Assembly: GCA_036502575.1 (NCBI GenBank)
Contig: DASXYL010000083.1
Location: forward strand, 124,001 to 188,000
Origin: DASXRA01 sp036502575
GTDB lineage: Bacteria; Actinomycetota; Actinomycetes; Mycobacteriales; Jatrophihabitantaceae
DNA: 64,000 bases
Direction: 5' to 3'
Below the pieces are notes generated by a model. That model saw only the letters and a program-made list of their open reading frames with translations. It did no database searches and was not told the DNA's origin. Below are positions 1-9,060 of this stretch, in pieces. Every line of letters starts with the position of its first letter. Positions within the stretch are counted from its first letter, which is position 1. The position numbers were made by a program, and so were the translations under genes.

Positions 1-665
1 GACAGGTCGTGCGAGATGAACAGGTAGGCGAGCCCGAGCTCGTTCTGCAACTGCTCGAGCATGTTGATCACCTGGGCACGAATCGACACGTCGAGGGCGG
101 ACACCGGCTCGTCCAACACGAGCACGCTCGGGTTCAGCACGAGGGCCCGGGCGATGCCGATTCGCTGGCGCTGCCCGCCGGAGAACTCGTGCGCGTACCG
201 GCTGGCGTGCTGCCGGCTCAGGCCGACCGACTCGAGCACCTCGTTCACCTTGGCCGAGCCGGTCCGTCCGTAGAGCTTCTGCACCCGCAGCGGTTCGGCG
301 ACGATGTCGTGCACCGTCATACGGGGGCTCAGCGAGGCGTACGGATCCTGGAAGACGATCTGGATGTCGCGGGCGATCAGCTTCCGGGCCGGCCCCGACA
401 GCGAGGCGAGATCCCGGTCGCCGTAGTGGATCTGGCCCGACGTCGGCTCCTCGAGCCGCATCAGCAGCCGGCCGGTGGACGTCTTGCCGCAGCCGGACTC
501 GCCGACCAGTCCGAGGGTCTCGCCGCGTACCAGGTCGAAGCTCACGCCGTCGACGGCCTTGACGACGCTGCCGACGTGCCGGAAGACGCCCTTGCGGATC
601 GGGAAGTGCTTGACCAGATCGCGCACCACCAGCAGGGCGTCCGATCCGCTGTCGACGGAGCTCAT
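1..665 (-). CDS. Peptide ABC transporter ATP-binding protein (OppF/DppF-like), partial
   Basis: Second ATPase of a peptide importer; the gene runs off the window at base 1, so only about the first 221 residues are visible. The ATG at 665 overlaps the TGA of the upstream ATPase gene (ATGA), which fixes the start. The Walker A is seen as GESGCGKTS, the Q-loop as FQDPYASLSP, the signature as SGGQRQR and the Walker B as VLVLDEP. The sequence starts with VVRDLVKHFPIRKG, typical of the OppF branch, which pairs with OppD to power the two permeases encoded next to it. It acts on the cytoplasmic face of the membrane. Being an ABC ATPase is certain; that the substrate is a peptide is inferred from the family. 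Confidence 0.93.
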   Translation of the reverse strand, partial: MSSVDSGSDALLVVRDLVKHFPIRKGVFRHVGSVVKAVDGVSFDLVRGETLGLVGESGCGKTSTGRLLMRLEEPTSGQIHYGDRDLASLSGPARKLIARDIQIVFQDPYASLSPRMTVHDIVAEPLRVQKLYGRTGSAKVNEVLESVGLSRQHASRYAHEFSGGQRQRIGIARALVLNPSVLVLDEPVSALDVSIRAQVINMLEQLQNELGLAYLFISHDL

Positions 666-1654
666 CGGCTCAGCACCTCCTCGGTGAAGTGGCAGGCGGA
701 CTCGTGCCCGGAGGCCACCTCCACCAGGGGTGGTCGGGTGGTCGTGCAGATCTCACGGTCCCGGCCGATCTCGCAGCGGGGCTGGAACGGGCAGCCGGGG
801 GTCGGGATCAGCAGGTTCGGTGGGCTGCCGGGAATGGGGGTCAGCGTCTCGGTGTCGTGCTTGAGCGAGGGCAGGCTATTAAGCAGCCCGGCTGTGTACG
901 GGTGCCGAGGGGTCGTGAAGATGGTGCGGACGGAGCCGCTCTCCATGATCCGGCCGGCGTACATGACGATCACCCGCTCGGCCAGCTCGGCGACCACGCC
1001 CAGGTCGTGCGTGATGAAGATCGTCGCCGCGCCGGTCTCGGCTTGGGCCCGGCGCAGCATGTCCAGCACCTGGGCCTGAATGGTCACGTCCAGGGCCGTG
1101 GTGGGTTCGTCCGCGATCAGCAGCGACGGGTCGTTGGCGATCGCCATCGCGATCATCGCGCGTTGCCGCATGCCCCCGGAGAACTGATGCGGGTACTGGT
1201 GCACGCGGGACTCCGGCTGCGGCACCCCCACGAGTCGCAACAGGTCTACAGCCCGGCTGAGCGCCGCACTGGACGACGTTCGGCGGTGGTGGATGAGGAT
1301 CGCCTCGGCGATCTGCTTGCCGATCCGCATCACCGGGTTCAGCGCGGTCATCGGGTCCTGGAAGATCATCCCGATCTCTTCACCGCGTACCTGGTGCAGA
1401 TGCCGTTTCGAGGTGTGCAGCAGGTCGGTGCCCTGGAAGAACACCGATCCGCCGACGATCCGGCCCGGCGGCTGCGGGATCAGCCCGAGCATCGACATCA
1501 CGGTGACGCTCTTGCCGGAGCCGGATTCGCCGACCACGCCGAGGATCTCGCCTTCGTCCACGGTGAAGCTGACCCCGTCGACCGCGCGCACCGTGCCGTC
1601 CATGGTGCGGAACTGCACGGCCAGATCCTTGACCTCCAGCAACGGGCTGGTCAT
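662..1654 (-). CDS. Peptide ABC transporter ATP-binding protein (OppD/DppD-like)
   Basis: A 330-residue ATPase of the dipeptide/oligopeptide importer. Visible motifs are the Walker A GESGSGKS near residue 41, the Q-loop FQDPMTALNP, the signature SGGMRQR and the Walker B LLIADEP followed by the H-loop FITHDL. The C-terminal part has the OppD/F extension with clustered cysteines (GCPFQPRCEIG...C) that binds an Fe-S cluster in some members. The start ATG overlaps the stop of the DppC-like permease gene and its own stop overlaps the next ATPase gene, so all four membrane and ATPase genes are translationally coupled. It is expected to form a heterodimer with the downstream ATPase. Confidence 0.94.
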   Translation of the reverse strand: MTSPLLEVKDLAVQFRTMDGTVRAVDGVSFTVDEGEILGVVGESGSGKSVTVMSMLGLIPQPPGRIVGGSVFFQGTDLLHTSKRHLHQVRGEEIGMIFQDPMTALNPVMRIGKQIAEAILIHHRRTSSSAALSRAVDLLRLVGVPQPESRVHQYPHQFSGGMRQRAMIAMAIANDPSLLIADEPTTALDVTIQAQVLDMLRRAQAETGAATIFITHDLGVVAELAERVIVMYAGRIMESGSVRTIFTTPRHPYTAGLLNSLPSLKHDTETLTPIPGSPPNLLIPTPGCPFQPRCEIGRDREICTTTRPPLVEVASGHESACHFTEEVLSR

Positions 1655-2613
1655 GACTGACGTCCCGACTGCTGGCGCGGATCGACAGCGTCGCGCAGGC
1701 CGTCACCGACGAAGTTGACGCACAGCACGATGAGCGCGACAGCGATGCCCGGCGGCAACCACAGCCAGGGCATCGAGCTGATCACCGTGACGCCCTGGGC
1801 GCTGGTCAGCATGTTTCCCCAGCTGGGCCGCGGGGGCTGGACGCCGAGCCCCAGGAACGACAGGGCGGCCTCCTGCAGGATGCAGTTGGCCACGGTGAGC
1901 GTGAAGATCACCACGATCTGGCTGAGCGCGGCCGGCAGGAGATGGCGGGTGATCAACCAGCCGCGACCGGCCCCGACCGCCCGGGCGGCCTGGACGAACT
2001 CGCGCTCCCGCACGGTGATGACGACGCCGCGCACCACGCGCCCGGTCGTCGGCCACACGAACACGCCGAGGGCGACGATCAGCATCCATACGCTCGGGCC
2101 GAAGATGCCGGCCAGCACGATGACGACGACGATGCTGGGGAACGACAGGAAGATGTCGGCGGTCCGCATGATCATCATGTCGATCCAGCCGCCGAAGGTC
2201 CCGGCGATGGAACCCAGGGCCGCCCCGATGATGATCGCGAGCGCCGCGGCGGCGAGGCCGACGCCGATCGAGATCCGTCCGCCGTACACGAGCCGGGCGA
2301 ACACGTCGCGGCCGGTGCCGTCGGTGCCCAGCAGGTGACCGTGGCCCGGCGGCTGGCGGGTGTGCCGCAGGTCGATGGCGTACGGATCCAGGTGCATGAC
2401 GAGCGGGAGGGCGAACGCGGTCAGCAGAACGGCGATCAGGACGACCCCGCCGATGACGGCCAGCCAGTTGCGCAGGTAGCGGCGCGTACCCAGGGCGAGC
2501 GGCGACCGACGACCGATCGAGGACTCCTCCGGCGCGGGCAAGCCGGGCGCGGGCAAGCCGGCCGCGGTCGGTCGGTCGGCGAGTACCGGCTCCGGGCCGT
2601 CGAGCAGGCTCAT
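1651..2613 (-). CDS. Peptide ABC transporter permease (DppC-like)
   Basis: A 320-residue inner-membrane permease of the BPD_transp_1 family. The start is taken at the ATG at 2613, which overlaps the TGA of the upstream permease (ATGA); a longer frame upstream exists but overlaps that gene heavily. After a proline-rich cytoplasmic N-terminus there is one TM segment (about residues 40-62) carrying the DppC N-terminal domain, then the HLLGTDGTGRDVFARLVYGGRIS motif region and five more TM segments. The EAA loop reads EFVQAARAVGAGRGWLITRH, the site that docks the ATPases. Together with the DppB-like protein it forms the channel. Confidence 0.93.
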   Translation of the reverse strand: MSLLDGPEPVLADRPTAAGLPAPGLPAPEESSIGRRSPLALGTRRYLRNWLAVIGGVVLIAVLLTAFALPLVMHLDPYAIDLRHTRQPPGHGHLLGTDGTGRDVFARLVYGGRISIGVGLAAAALAIIIGAALGSIAGTFGGWIDMMIMRTADIFLSFPSIVVVIVLAGIFGPSVWMLIVALGVFVWPTTGRVVRGVVITVREREFVQAARAVGAGRGWLITRHLLPAALSQIVVIFTLTVANCILQEAALSFLGLGVQPPRPSWGNMLTSAQGVTVISSMPWLWLPPGIAVALIVLCVNFVGDGLRDAVDPRQQSGRQS

Positions 2614-3569
2614 TTCAACACCACCCGAGGATCGACGACGGCGTACAGGACATCGGCCAGCAGGTTGGACAGCAGCACCAGGACCGAGACGAGCAACGCG
2701 AAGGCGATGATCACCGAGTTGTCCTGCCGGGTCACCGCGGTCACCGCCAGCTGCCCCATGCCGGGCCAGGCGAAGATCTGCTCCACGACGACGGCGCCGC
2801 CGAGCAGCCCGGGCAGGAAGATCGCAATGACGGTGATGATCGGGATCAGCGCGTTGCGCAGCACGTGCTTGAACAGGACCTGCCACATCGGCATGCCCTT
2901 GGCCAGCGCGGTGCGCACGTACTCCGCGGTGAGTTCGCTGAGCATGCTGGAGCGCACGTACCTGGTGAGCTGACCGGCGGTCGCCAGCCCCAGGATCAAC
3001 ACCGGCATGATGAGGTGCCGGATGAGATCGGCGGGCGACCCGTCGTTGGGATTGGACATGCCCGACGAGGGCAGCAGTTGCAGCTTCAGCGAGAAGACGT
3101 AGATCGCGATGATGCCCAGGAAGAACGTCGGCGTCGAGATCGTGACGAGGCTGACCAGCGTGGCGAGATAGTCGGTGATGCCGTTCTTCCGCACCGCGGC
3201 CAGGATGCCCAGCGGCAGCGCGATCAGGATGCCGAGGGCGAGTGAGAGGCCCATCAACTCGATCGTCGGGCTGATGCGCTCGCCGATCATGGAACTGACC
3301 GGACGGCCGCTCGCCACGGAGTACCCGAGGTTGCCCTGCAGGGCGTTACCGAACCAGCGGAAGTACTGGACGATCAGCGGCTGGTCCAGGCCGAGATCGT
3401 GGCGCTTCTGCGCGATGAAGGCCGGCGTCCCGGCGTTGTACTCGTCGATCGGGATCAGCCGACTGACCGGATCGCCCGGCGCCATGTGCACCAGCCAGAA
3501 GATGATCACGGTGATCAGCAGGAACACCGCGATCATGGTCAGGATCCGCCGGACGAAGAATGCACCCAC
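2610..3569 (-). CDS. Peptide ABC transporter permease (DppB-like)
   Basis: A 319-residue permease with six predicted TM helices. The N-terminal helix (residues 8-28) is followed by the HMAPGDPVSRL segment that is typical of DppB/OppB proteins, and the EAA loop reads EYVRTALAKGMPMWQVLFKH. It ends with the family's conserved YAVVDPRVVLK tail. The gene overlaps dppC-like by 4 bp. It lies 90 bp downstream of the binding-protein gene, separated by a strong hairpin that may limit its expression relative to the binding protein. Confidence 0.93.
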   Translation of the reverse strand: MGAFFVRRILTMIAVFLLITVIIFWLVHMAPGDPVSRLIPIDEYNAGTPAFIAQKRHDLGLDQPLIVQYFRWFGNALQGNLGYSVASGRPVSSMIGERISPTIELMGLSLALGILIALPLGILAAVRKNGITDYLATLVSLVTISTPTFFLGIIAIYVFSLKLQLLPSSGMSNPNDGSPADLIRHLIMPVLILGLATAGQLTRYVRSSMLSELTAEYVRTALAKGMPMWQVLFKHVLRNALIPIITVIAIFLPGLLGGAVVVEQIFAWPGMGQLAVTAVTRQDNSVIIAFALLVSVLVLLSNLLADVLYAVVDPRVVLK

Positions 3570-3597
3570 TCGTTGCTACCTCCTGAGGCACTAGCGT

Positions 3598-3641
3598 CGC
3601 AGTCGCGCCGGGACCCGTGAGAGCCCTCCGGCGCGACTGCG
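3598..3641 (-). terminator. Intercistronic hairpin between binding-protein and permease genes
   Basis: Perfect 14-bp arms (3598-3611 and 3628-3641; core CAGTCGCGCCGG / CCGGCGCGACTG) around a 16-nt loop. It lies in the 90-bp gap after the stop of the peptide-binding lipoprotein gene. There is no clear T-run, so it may act as a leaky terminator or as a 3' stabiliser of the binding-protein mRNA. Such hairpins are known in binding-protein-dependent ABC operons, where the binding protein is needed in excess. The structure is seen directly; the role is inferred. Confidence 0.7.
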
Positions 3642-3659
3642 GTGCGTCCCGTCCGACGG

Positions 3660-5273
3660 TCAGCCGGCCACCGTCCACTTCCAGGGCTCGAACCAGTTGG
3701 TGTTGTTCAGCGGCTGGAAACCCTGGACCCGCTTGTTGACGCCGAAGAGATTGTTCAGGCTGTACAGCCACATCATCGACGGATCGGCGTTCTCGATCTT
3801 GGCGGCCTGCTTCCAGATGGCCGCGCGCTGCTCGGGATCCACCACGCCGGCCGCCTGGGCCACCAGCGCGTCGAGTTGCTTGTTGCAGTAGGAACCGACG
3901 TTCGGACCATCGGGTACCCAGTTGCTGCAACCGGTGGGGGGACCGATGTTCGACGGCTCGGTCTTGTAGTCGCCGCCACCGAAAAGCACCATGTCGAACG
4001 AGTGGTTCTTGTACGCGGACGTGAACCACGACGACTGCACCTGGTCGAGCTTGAGCTTGATGCCGACCTCGTTCAGTTGCTGCTGCAGGACGGTCGCCGC
4101 GGCGTCGCGGTCCGGGTTACCGCCCGGCACCCAGGACAGCTTCACCACCTTGCTGGAGTCCCAGTTCGCGGCCTTGAGCAGTTCCTTGGCCTTGGCCGGA
4201 TCGTAGGGGTACTGGTTGATGTCGGTGCCGGCCCAGATCGGGTCGAGGATGTCGTTGGCCACGACTCCGTGGCCCTGCAACGCACTGTCGACCAGGCCGG
4301 CCCGGTCGACCGCGTACAGGAAGGCTTGTCGTACCCGGGGATCCTTGAACCGCGCCTCCTGCTGGTTCCAGGCCGCTCGGACGAATCCGGGAACCTTCAC
4401 CTCGTCGACCGCAACGTTGGAGAATCCCTCGACGGTCTTGACGTCGTCGGCCGAGATCCAGGCGATGTCCATCTCGCCGGTCGACAGTTCCTGCGTAGCG
4501 ACATCGGCCGTCACCGGCTTGACGTAGACGTCCTTGACCCCGACCGGCTCGCGGAACTTGGGGTTCGCCGTCACGTGGACGAACTGATCGGTCTTGTAGT
4601 CGACGAAAGTGAACGGGCCGGACACGACGGTCGGCTTCCGGAACCAGGCGTTGCTGCCGAAGTCCTTGATCGGCAAGGTGGCCAGTGTGTGCTCGGGCAG
4701 GATTCCGATCGCGCTCACCCGGCCGACGAGGCCGACGTCCGGCACGGACTGCTTGATCACGAACGTCTGGGCGTCGGGGGCGGAGAACCCGGCGATCGTC
4801 TTGGCCTTGCCGGCCTCGAAGTCGGCGACGCCCTCCACGTTCGTCAGGTAGGTCGACCAGGCGCCGACCGTGTTCGTGTCGGCCGCCCTGGTGTAGGTGA
4901 ACACCAGATCCTTGCTGGTGAGGGCCTGCCCGTCACTCCACTTCAGCCCCGGCTTGAGCTTGTACGTGATGGTCTTTCCGTCGGCGGACACGGTCGGTGC
5001 CGCCGTCGCAGCCATCGGAACCAGCTTGCCCTGCGAATCGGCGAGCAGCAGCGTGTCGTAGATCAGCGAGTTCACTTCCTGATCAGGACCGGAGGCGGAG
5101 GCCAGCGGCCCGAAGACACCCACGGGCTTCTGATACATGAACAGATTGAGCGTTGCCTTCGGACCAGACTGGCCAGACTGGTCGGACTTGCCGTTGCTGG
5201 GACCCGAACAGGCGGCGAGCGCGAGCGCGGAGATCCCCGCGATCAGGATGGGGATGCGGTGTGACCTTCTCAT
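3660..5273 (-). CDS. Extracellular peptide-binding lipoprotein (SBP_bac_5)
   Basis: A 537-residue substrate-binding protein of the DppA/OppA class. The start at 5273 (MRRSHRIP) is preceded by GAGGTG and gives a lipoprotein signal with lipobox LAAC, Cys22 being the expected lipidated residue; a start 30 bases upstream would spoil this signal. Family landmarks include the LKPGLKWSDGQALTSKDLVFTY block near the N-terminus, DPRVRQAFLYAVDR in the middle and the WVPGGNP segment. It would sit on the outer face of the membrane and feed the downstream permeases. The substrate (peptide, nickel or another small molecule) cannot be told from sequence. Confidence 0.92.
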   Translation of the reverse strand: MRRSHRIPILIAGISALALAACSGPSNGKSDQSGQSGPKATLNLFMYQKPVGVFGPLASASGPDQEVNSLIYDTLLLADSQGKLVPMAATAAPTVSADGKTITYKLKPGLKWSDGQALTSKDLVFTYTRAADTNTVGAWSTYLTNVEGVADFEAGKAKTIAGFSAPDAQTFVIKQSVPDVGLVGRVSAIGILPEHTLATLPIKDFGSNAWFRKPTVVSGPFTFVDYKTDQFVHVTANPKFREPVGVKDVYVKPVTADVATQELSTGEMDIAWISADDVKTVEGFSNVAVDEVKVPGFVRAAWNQQEARFKDPRVRQAFLYAVDRAGLVDSALQGHGVVANDILDPIWAGTDINQYPYDPAKAKELLKAANWDSSKVVKLSWVPGGNPDRDAAATVLQQQLNEVGIKLKLDQVQSSWFTSAYKNHSFDMVLFGGGDYKTEPSNIGPPTGCSNWVPDGPNVGSYCNKQLDALVAQAAGVVDPEQRAAIWKQAAKIENADPSMMWLYSLNNLFGVNKRVQGFQPLNNTNWFEPWKWTVAG

Positions 5274-5453
5274 GACACCTCGCTGTACCAGTAGGGGCGA
5301 CATGCTCGCCGTCGCCGGCGCTCAGGCAGACATGAAACAATGTTCCGAGTAGCATCGTGCTCCGCTGGCTTCGTGTCAACTACGTGGCACGACCTGCCAT
5401 GTGCCGCCGAGGCGTTCGCGTTATCCGGACCGGAACGGCGCGCAGTTCCTAGC

Positions 5454-6278
5454 TCAGCCTTGTTGCTGACGAAAGGCGCGCGGGGATACGCCGACGCGTC
5501 TGGTGAACGTCCGCGAGAAGTAGGCCGGATCGTCGAAACCGGTCTGCGCGGCGACAACGTTGACGTCGAGCTTCGACTCCGCGAGCAGGCTCCGGGCCCG
5601 GGATACGCGCAGCTCGATCAGATAGCTCTGGGGAGTGAGCCCGGTTGCGGCGCGGATCGCTTCGCGAAGCGCTCGAGTGGTCATCCCCAGGCGCTGGGCC
5701 CGTTCGGCCATCGAGAGCGGCAGCTGGGCGGTGCGGCCGAACGCCCGCAGGACCGGGTCACCGTCCGGTCTTCCCGACGGATCGATACTCGCGCCGATCG
5801 CCAGCGCCAGCACGCGCTGCACGGCAATCGATGCTCGCAACTGGTCATGGATGCTCAGCGTCTCGAGCGCGGCCCGGAGTTGTTCCATGAGCGCATCGAG
5901 GTCGGCGGGGATCGAGCGGACGGCGGTGACCGGCTCGGTGCGCGCGATGAGACCCAGCTCCTCGTACAGCTGGGCCCCGACACCGCCGAACAGCACCCAT
6001 CGTTCGCTCCAGCCGTCGTGATCCGGGCCGTAGCCGTGCTCGACGCCGGGGAACAGCCAGATCAAGACGGGCGCCCGCACCGGGTGCTCGGTACCGGTCG
6101 CGTCCACGTAGCTGCCCCGGCCCGACGAGATGATCACGAGGCCGTGGCTGGGCAGTGACCGCCCACGAAATATACGCAGCCGGCCGCTCTGGGCACCTGC
6201 ACCGAGCGCGCAGATCGAGTATCGACGGATCGAGTCGGGCGGGCTCCCGAAGGCGGCCCACCGGTCGCTCTTGTCCAA
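5454..6278 (-). CDS. AraC-family transcriptional regulator
   Basis: A 274-residue regulator with an N-terminal cupin-like sensing domain (about 1-150) and a C-terminal double helix-turn-helix domain. The second HTH reads LDVNVVAAQTGFDDPAYFSR, followed by TRRVGVSPRAFRQQ, the usual end of AraC proteins. It is divergent from the PhyH-type dioxygenase gene, with under 90 bp between the two, and lies 180 bp downstream of the peptide-binding gene. It most likely controls the dioxygenase gene or itself; the ligand is unknown. Confidence 0.88.
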   Translation of the reverse strand: MDKSDRWAAFGSPPDSIRRYSICALGAGAQSGRLRIFRGRSLPSHGLVIISSGRGSYVDATGTEHPVRAPVLIWLFPGVEHGYGPDHDGWSERWVLFGGVGAQLYEELGLIARTEPVTAVRSIPADLDALMEQLRAALETLSIHDQLRASIAVQRVLALAIGASIDPSGRPDGDPVLRAFGRTAQLPLSMAERAQRLGMTTRALREAIRAATGLTPQSYLIELRVSRARSLLAESKLDVNVVAAQTGFDDPAYFSRTFTRRVGVSPRAFRQQQG

Positions 6279-6364
6279 GTCGACCTCCCAAATGCCTGAT
6301 AATCCAACAAGTCGATGCGATAGTCCATGGACGAATAGTTCAAGTGTCGCTCATCGTGGAAAGC

Positions 6365-7216
6365 ATGCTGACCTCCAACGGCTACGTCCTCGATGAGTCA
6401 CCCGATCGGCTGGGCCACCTCGAGCCGCTGCCCGTCGGACTGCGCGCGGACGCGTCGGCGATGTGGTCGCGCCTGCGGTCGGATGGCTACCTGTACCTCG
6501 ACGGGCACCTCGACCCCGAGTTGGTCGAGTCGTTCCGCGGCTACTACTTCAGCCAACTCGCCACGACGGGACTCGTCGACCCCGACGCTCCGCCGCGGTG
6601 CGGCCTCGACGCCGCGGGCGAGGTGGATCGCGCCAACCTCCGGCGCATCCTGTTCGACGAGATCGTTCCGGGGGACAGCTACGCGGCGTTGACGGCGCAC
6701 CCAGCCATCCACGACTGGTTCGCCTGGTTCCTGGATGCCGCGGTGCATCTGCACCGACGCAAGATCATTCGCCACGTCCGACCGGGTGAGTTCGGGATCG
6801 GGACGGCGACGGCGGCGCACTACGACCTGCTCTATCTGCGCGAAGGGAGCGACCGCGTTCTGTCGATGTGGATCCCGCTCGGTGACTGCCCGGTCGAGTT
6901 GGGTGGGCTCGCCTACCTGGAGGGCAGCCACCACTGGGTACTGGCGCGCGAGCGCGAGGACGGATTGCGACCGCCGGCCCGCACCCTCACCGCCGATCTA
7001 CCCGGGCTGGCCGAACAGCACGACGCGCGGTGGCTGATGGCCGACTACAAAGCGGGAGATGTGGTGGTGCACTCCGCCTATGTCGTGCACGCCGCCACCG
7101 ACAACGTCGACCCGGGTCGCCGGATCAGGCTCTCGACCGACATCCGGTACCAGCGGGTCTCTGATCCGATCGACTGGCGCTGGCAGGAGCACTGGCACGA
7201 TCAGGACGGGCTGTAG
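6365..7216 (+). CDS. Phytanoyl-CoA dioxygenase (PhyH) family protein
   Basis: A Fe(II)/2-oxoglutarate-dependent oxygenase of about 283 residues. The HxD iron motif is AAHYDLLYL, and the distal histidine lies in VVVHSAYVVHAATDN, followed by the 2-oxoglutarate-binding arginine in RRIRLSTDIRYQ. The strand GGLAYLEGSHHW is a PhyH hallmark. The start is uncertain: ATG 6365 has GGAAAG only two bases upstream, and in-frame GTG codons at 6344 and 6356 are alternatives. The 3' end overlaps the convergent acyl-CoA ligase gene by 16 bp. Substrate is unknown; family members hydroxylate small molecules or acyl-CoAs. Confidence 0.82.
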   Translation: MLTSNGYVLDESPDRLGHLEPLPVGLRADASAMWSRLRSDGYLYLDGHLDPELVESFRGYYFSQLATTGLVDPDAPPRCGLDAAGEVDRANLRRILFDEIVPGDSYAALTAHPAIHDWFAWFLDAAVHLHRRKIIRHVRPGEFGIGTATAAHYDLLYLREGSDRVLSMWIPLGDCPVELGGLAYLEGSHHWVLAREREDGLRPPARTLTADLPGLAEQHDARWLMADYKAGDVVVHSAYVVHAATDNVDPGRRIRLSTDIRYQRVSDPIDWRWQEHWHDQDGL

Positions 7217-8835
7217 CTGCTGAGTAGCGCGACGGATTCCTCGCGCATCTGCACCTTGCGCACCTTGCCGGTGACGGTCATCGGAAACTCGTCGACGAGG
7301 TGGACGTAGCGGGGGATCTTGTAGTGCGCGAGCTTGCCGGTGCAGAACTCGCGCAGGGCCTCGGCGGTGAGCGGCGTCGCGCCGGGCCGCAGCCGGATCC
7401 AGGCCATGAGTTCCTCGCCGTACTTCTCGTCCGGCACGCCGACGACCTGGGCGTCGAGGATGTCGGGGTGCGTGTAAAGGAACTCCTCGATCTCGCGGGG
7501 GTAAACGTTCTCGCCGCCACGGATGACCATGTCCTTGATGCGCCCCGTGATGCCGACGTAGCCGGCGCCGTCCATGACGGCGAGGTCGCCGGTGTGCATC
7601 CAGCGGGCGGCGTCGATGGCCTCGGCGGTCTTGTCGGGTTGTTGCCAGTAGCCGAGCATGACGCTGTAGCCGCGGGTGCACAGCTCACCTGCCGTACCCC
7701 GAGGTACGGTGACGCCGGTCTCGGGATCGATGATCTTGACTTCGAGGTGCGGGTGCACGCGTCCGACCGTCGCCACGCGCAGGTCGATCGAGTCGTCGGA
7801 GCGGGTCTGCATCGACACCGGCGAGGTCTCGGTCATGCCGTAGCAGATGGACACCTCGGTCATGCCCATCCGGTCGATGACCTGCTTCATCACCTCGACC
7901 GGACAAGGGGATCCGGCCATGATCCCCGTCCGCAACGAGGACAGGTCGTGCGACTCGAACGACGGGTCGGCCAGCTCGGCGATGAACATCGTCGGCACCC
8001 CGTACAGCGAGGTGCACCGCTCGGCCGCCACCGCTTCCAGGGTCGCGGCCGGGTCGAACGCAGGCGCCGGGATCACCATGCAGGCGCCGTGACTCGTCGC
8101 GGCCAGATTGCCCATCACCATCCCGAAGCAGTGGTAGAACGGCACCGGGATCGCGATGCGGTCGGCCTCGGTGTAGTTGCACAGCTCGCCGACGAAGTAG
8201 CCGTTGTTCAGGATGTTGTGGTGGCTGAGCGTGGCGCCCTTGGGGAAGCCGGTCGTGCCGGATGTGTACTGGATGTTGATGGGGTCGTCCGGGGTTAGGC
8301 CGGCTCCGAGCTCGTCCAGCTGGGTCCGGTCACCGGAACGTCCGGTGGCGACCAGCGCGTCCCACTCGGGTCGGCCGATCAGGATCACGTCGCGCAGCGC
8401 CGTACAGGACGGCTGTACTTCGGTAATCATGCCCGCGTAGTCGGAGGTCTTGAACGAGGGTGCGGCGATCAGCGTGCGGATGCCGGCCTGCTCCAGGACG
8501 AACGACAGCTCGTGCGAGCGGTACGCCGGGTTGATGTTGACCAGGATGGCGCCGAGCTTGGCTGTTGCGTACTGGACGAACGGCCACTCGGCGCAGTTCG
8601 GCGCCCAGATGCCGACCCGGTCGCCCTGGCCCACGCCGAGGTCGAGCAGCCCGAGCGCGACCGCCTCGACCTCGGCGGCCAGCTCTCGATACGTCCAGCG
8701 GCGCCCGCTCGCGTGCTCGACCAGCGCGTCACGGTCACCGAAGCGCGCCACCGTCCGGTCGAGGTTCGCGCCGATCGTGTCGCCCAGCAGGGGTGCCGCC
8801 GAGGTGCCCGACGCGTACGACGGCTCAACACTCAT
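7201..8835 (-). CDS. Fatty acyl-CoA ligase (AMP-binding, FadD/ACSF2-like)
   Basis: A 544-residue acyl-CoA synthetase that activates a carboxylic acid as acyl-AMP and then transfers it to CoA. The P-loop is YTSGTTGFPKGATLSHHN, the A5 motif is YGMTETSP, and the C-terminal domain carries GRIKDMVIRGGENVYPREIE and the catalytic lysine in TGKVRKVQMREE. The start at 8835 (MSVEPSY) follows a clear GGAGGTC. It lacks the insertion expected in fatty acyl-AMP ligases, unlike the FAAL at 51-53 kb. It is convergent with and overlaps the PhyH gene, and a palindrome in its leader suggests control by a LacI-type repressor. Confidence 0.92.
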   Translation of the reverse strand: MSVEPSYASGTSAAPLLGDTIGANLDRTVARFGDRDALVEHASGRRWTYRELAAEVEAVALGLLDLGVGQGDRVGIWAPNCAEWPFVQYATAKLGAILVNINPAYRSHELSFVLEQAGIRTLIAAPSFKTSDYAGMITEVQPSCTALRDVILIGRPEWDALVATGRSGDRTQLDELGAGLTPDDPINIQYTSGTTGFPKGATLSHHNILNNGYFVGELCNYTEADRIAIPVPFYHCFGMVMGNLAATSHGACMVIPAPAFDPAATLEAVAAERCTSLYGVPTMFIAELADPSFESHDLSSLRTGIMAGSPCPVEVMKQVIDRMGMTEVSICYGMTETSPVSMQTRSDDSIDLRVATVGRVHPHLEVKIIDPETGVTVPRGTAGELCTRGYSVMLGYWQQPDKTAEAIDAARWMHTGDLAVMDGAGYVGITGRIKDMVIRGGENVYPREIEEFLYTHPDILDAQVVGVPDEKYGEELMAWIRLRPGATPLTAEALREFCTGKLAHYKIPRYVHLVDEFPMTVTGKVRKVQMREESVALLSSYSPS

Positions 8836-8855
8836 GGGGCGACCTCCAGGTTCAG

Positions 8856-8867
8856 GAAAACGTTTTC
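8856..8867. promoter_or_regulatory. Perfect palindrome GAAAACGTTTTC (LacI-type operator candidate)
   Basis: A 12-bp perfect palindrome with a central CG lies about 20 bp upstream of the acyl-CoA ligase start. It overlaps a second dyad (CGTTTT at 8861-8866 with AAAACG at 8872-8877). It stands out as A/T-rich in high-GC DNA. The shape, symmetric A-rich arms around a central CG, is that of operators bound by LacI-family repressors. No LacI gene is present in the window, so the partner is unknown. Confidence 0.5.
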
Positions 8868-9060
8868 TGGAAAAACGTAAGGCCCGCGAGAGCCGCCGTG
8901 CAATAGGCGGCAATCCGACGCCGAGTTAACGCGGTGTTCGAGTGCCGTTTATTGGACGCATCAGACATGTCATGAAAGTGTGAAGAACGGTGATGATCTG
9001 CCTGGAACGGGCAGTCGCGCCGTCGGGCGAGCAGGCTTCGCCGATGAGGAGGGACGTGGC

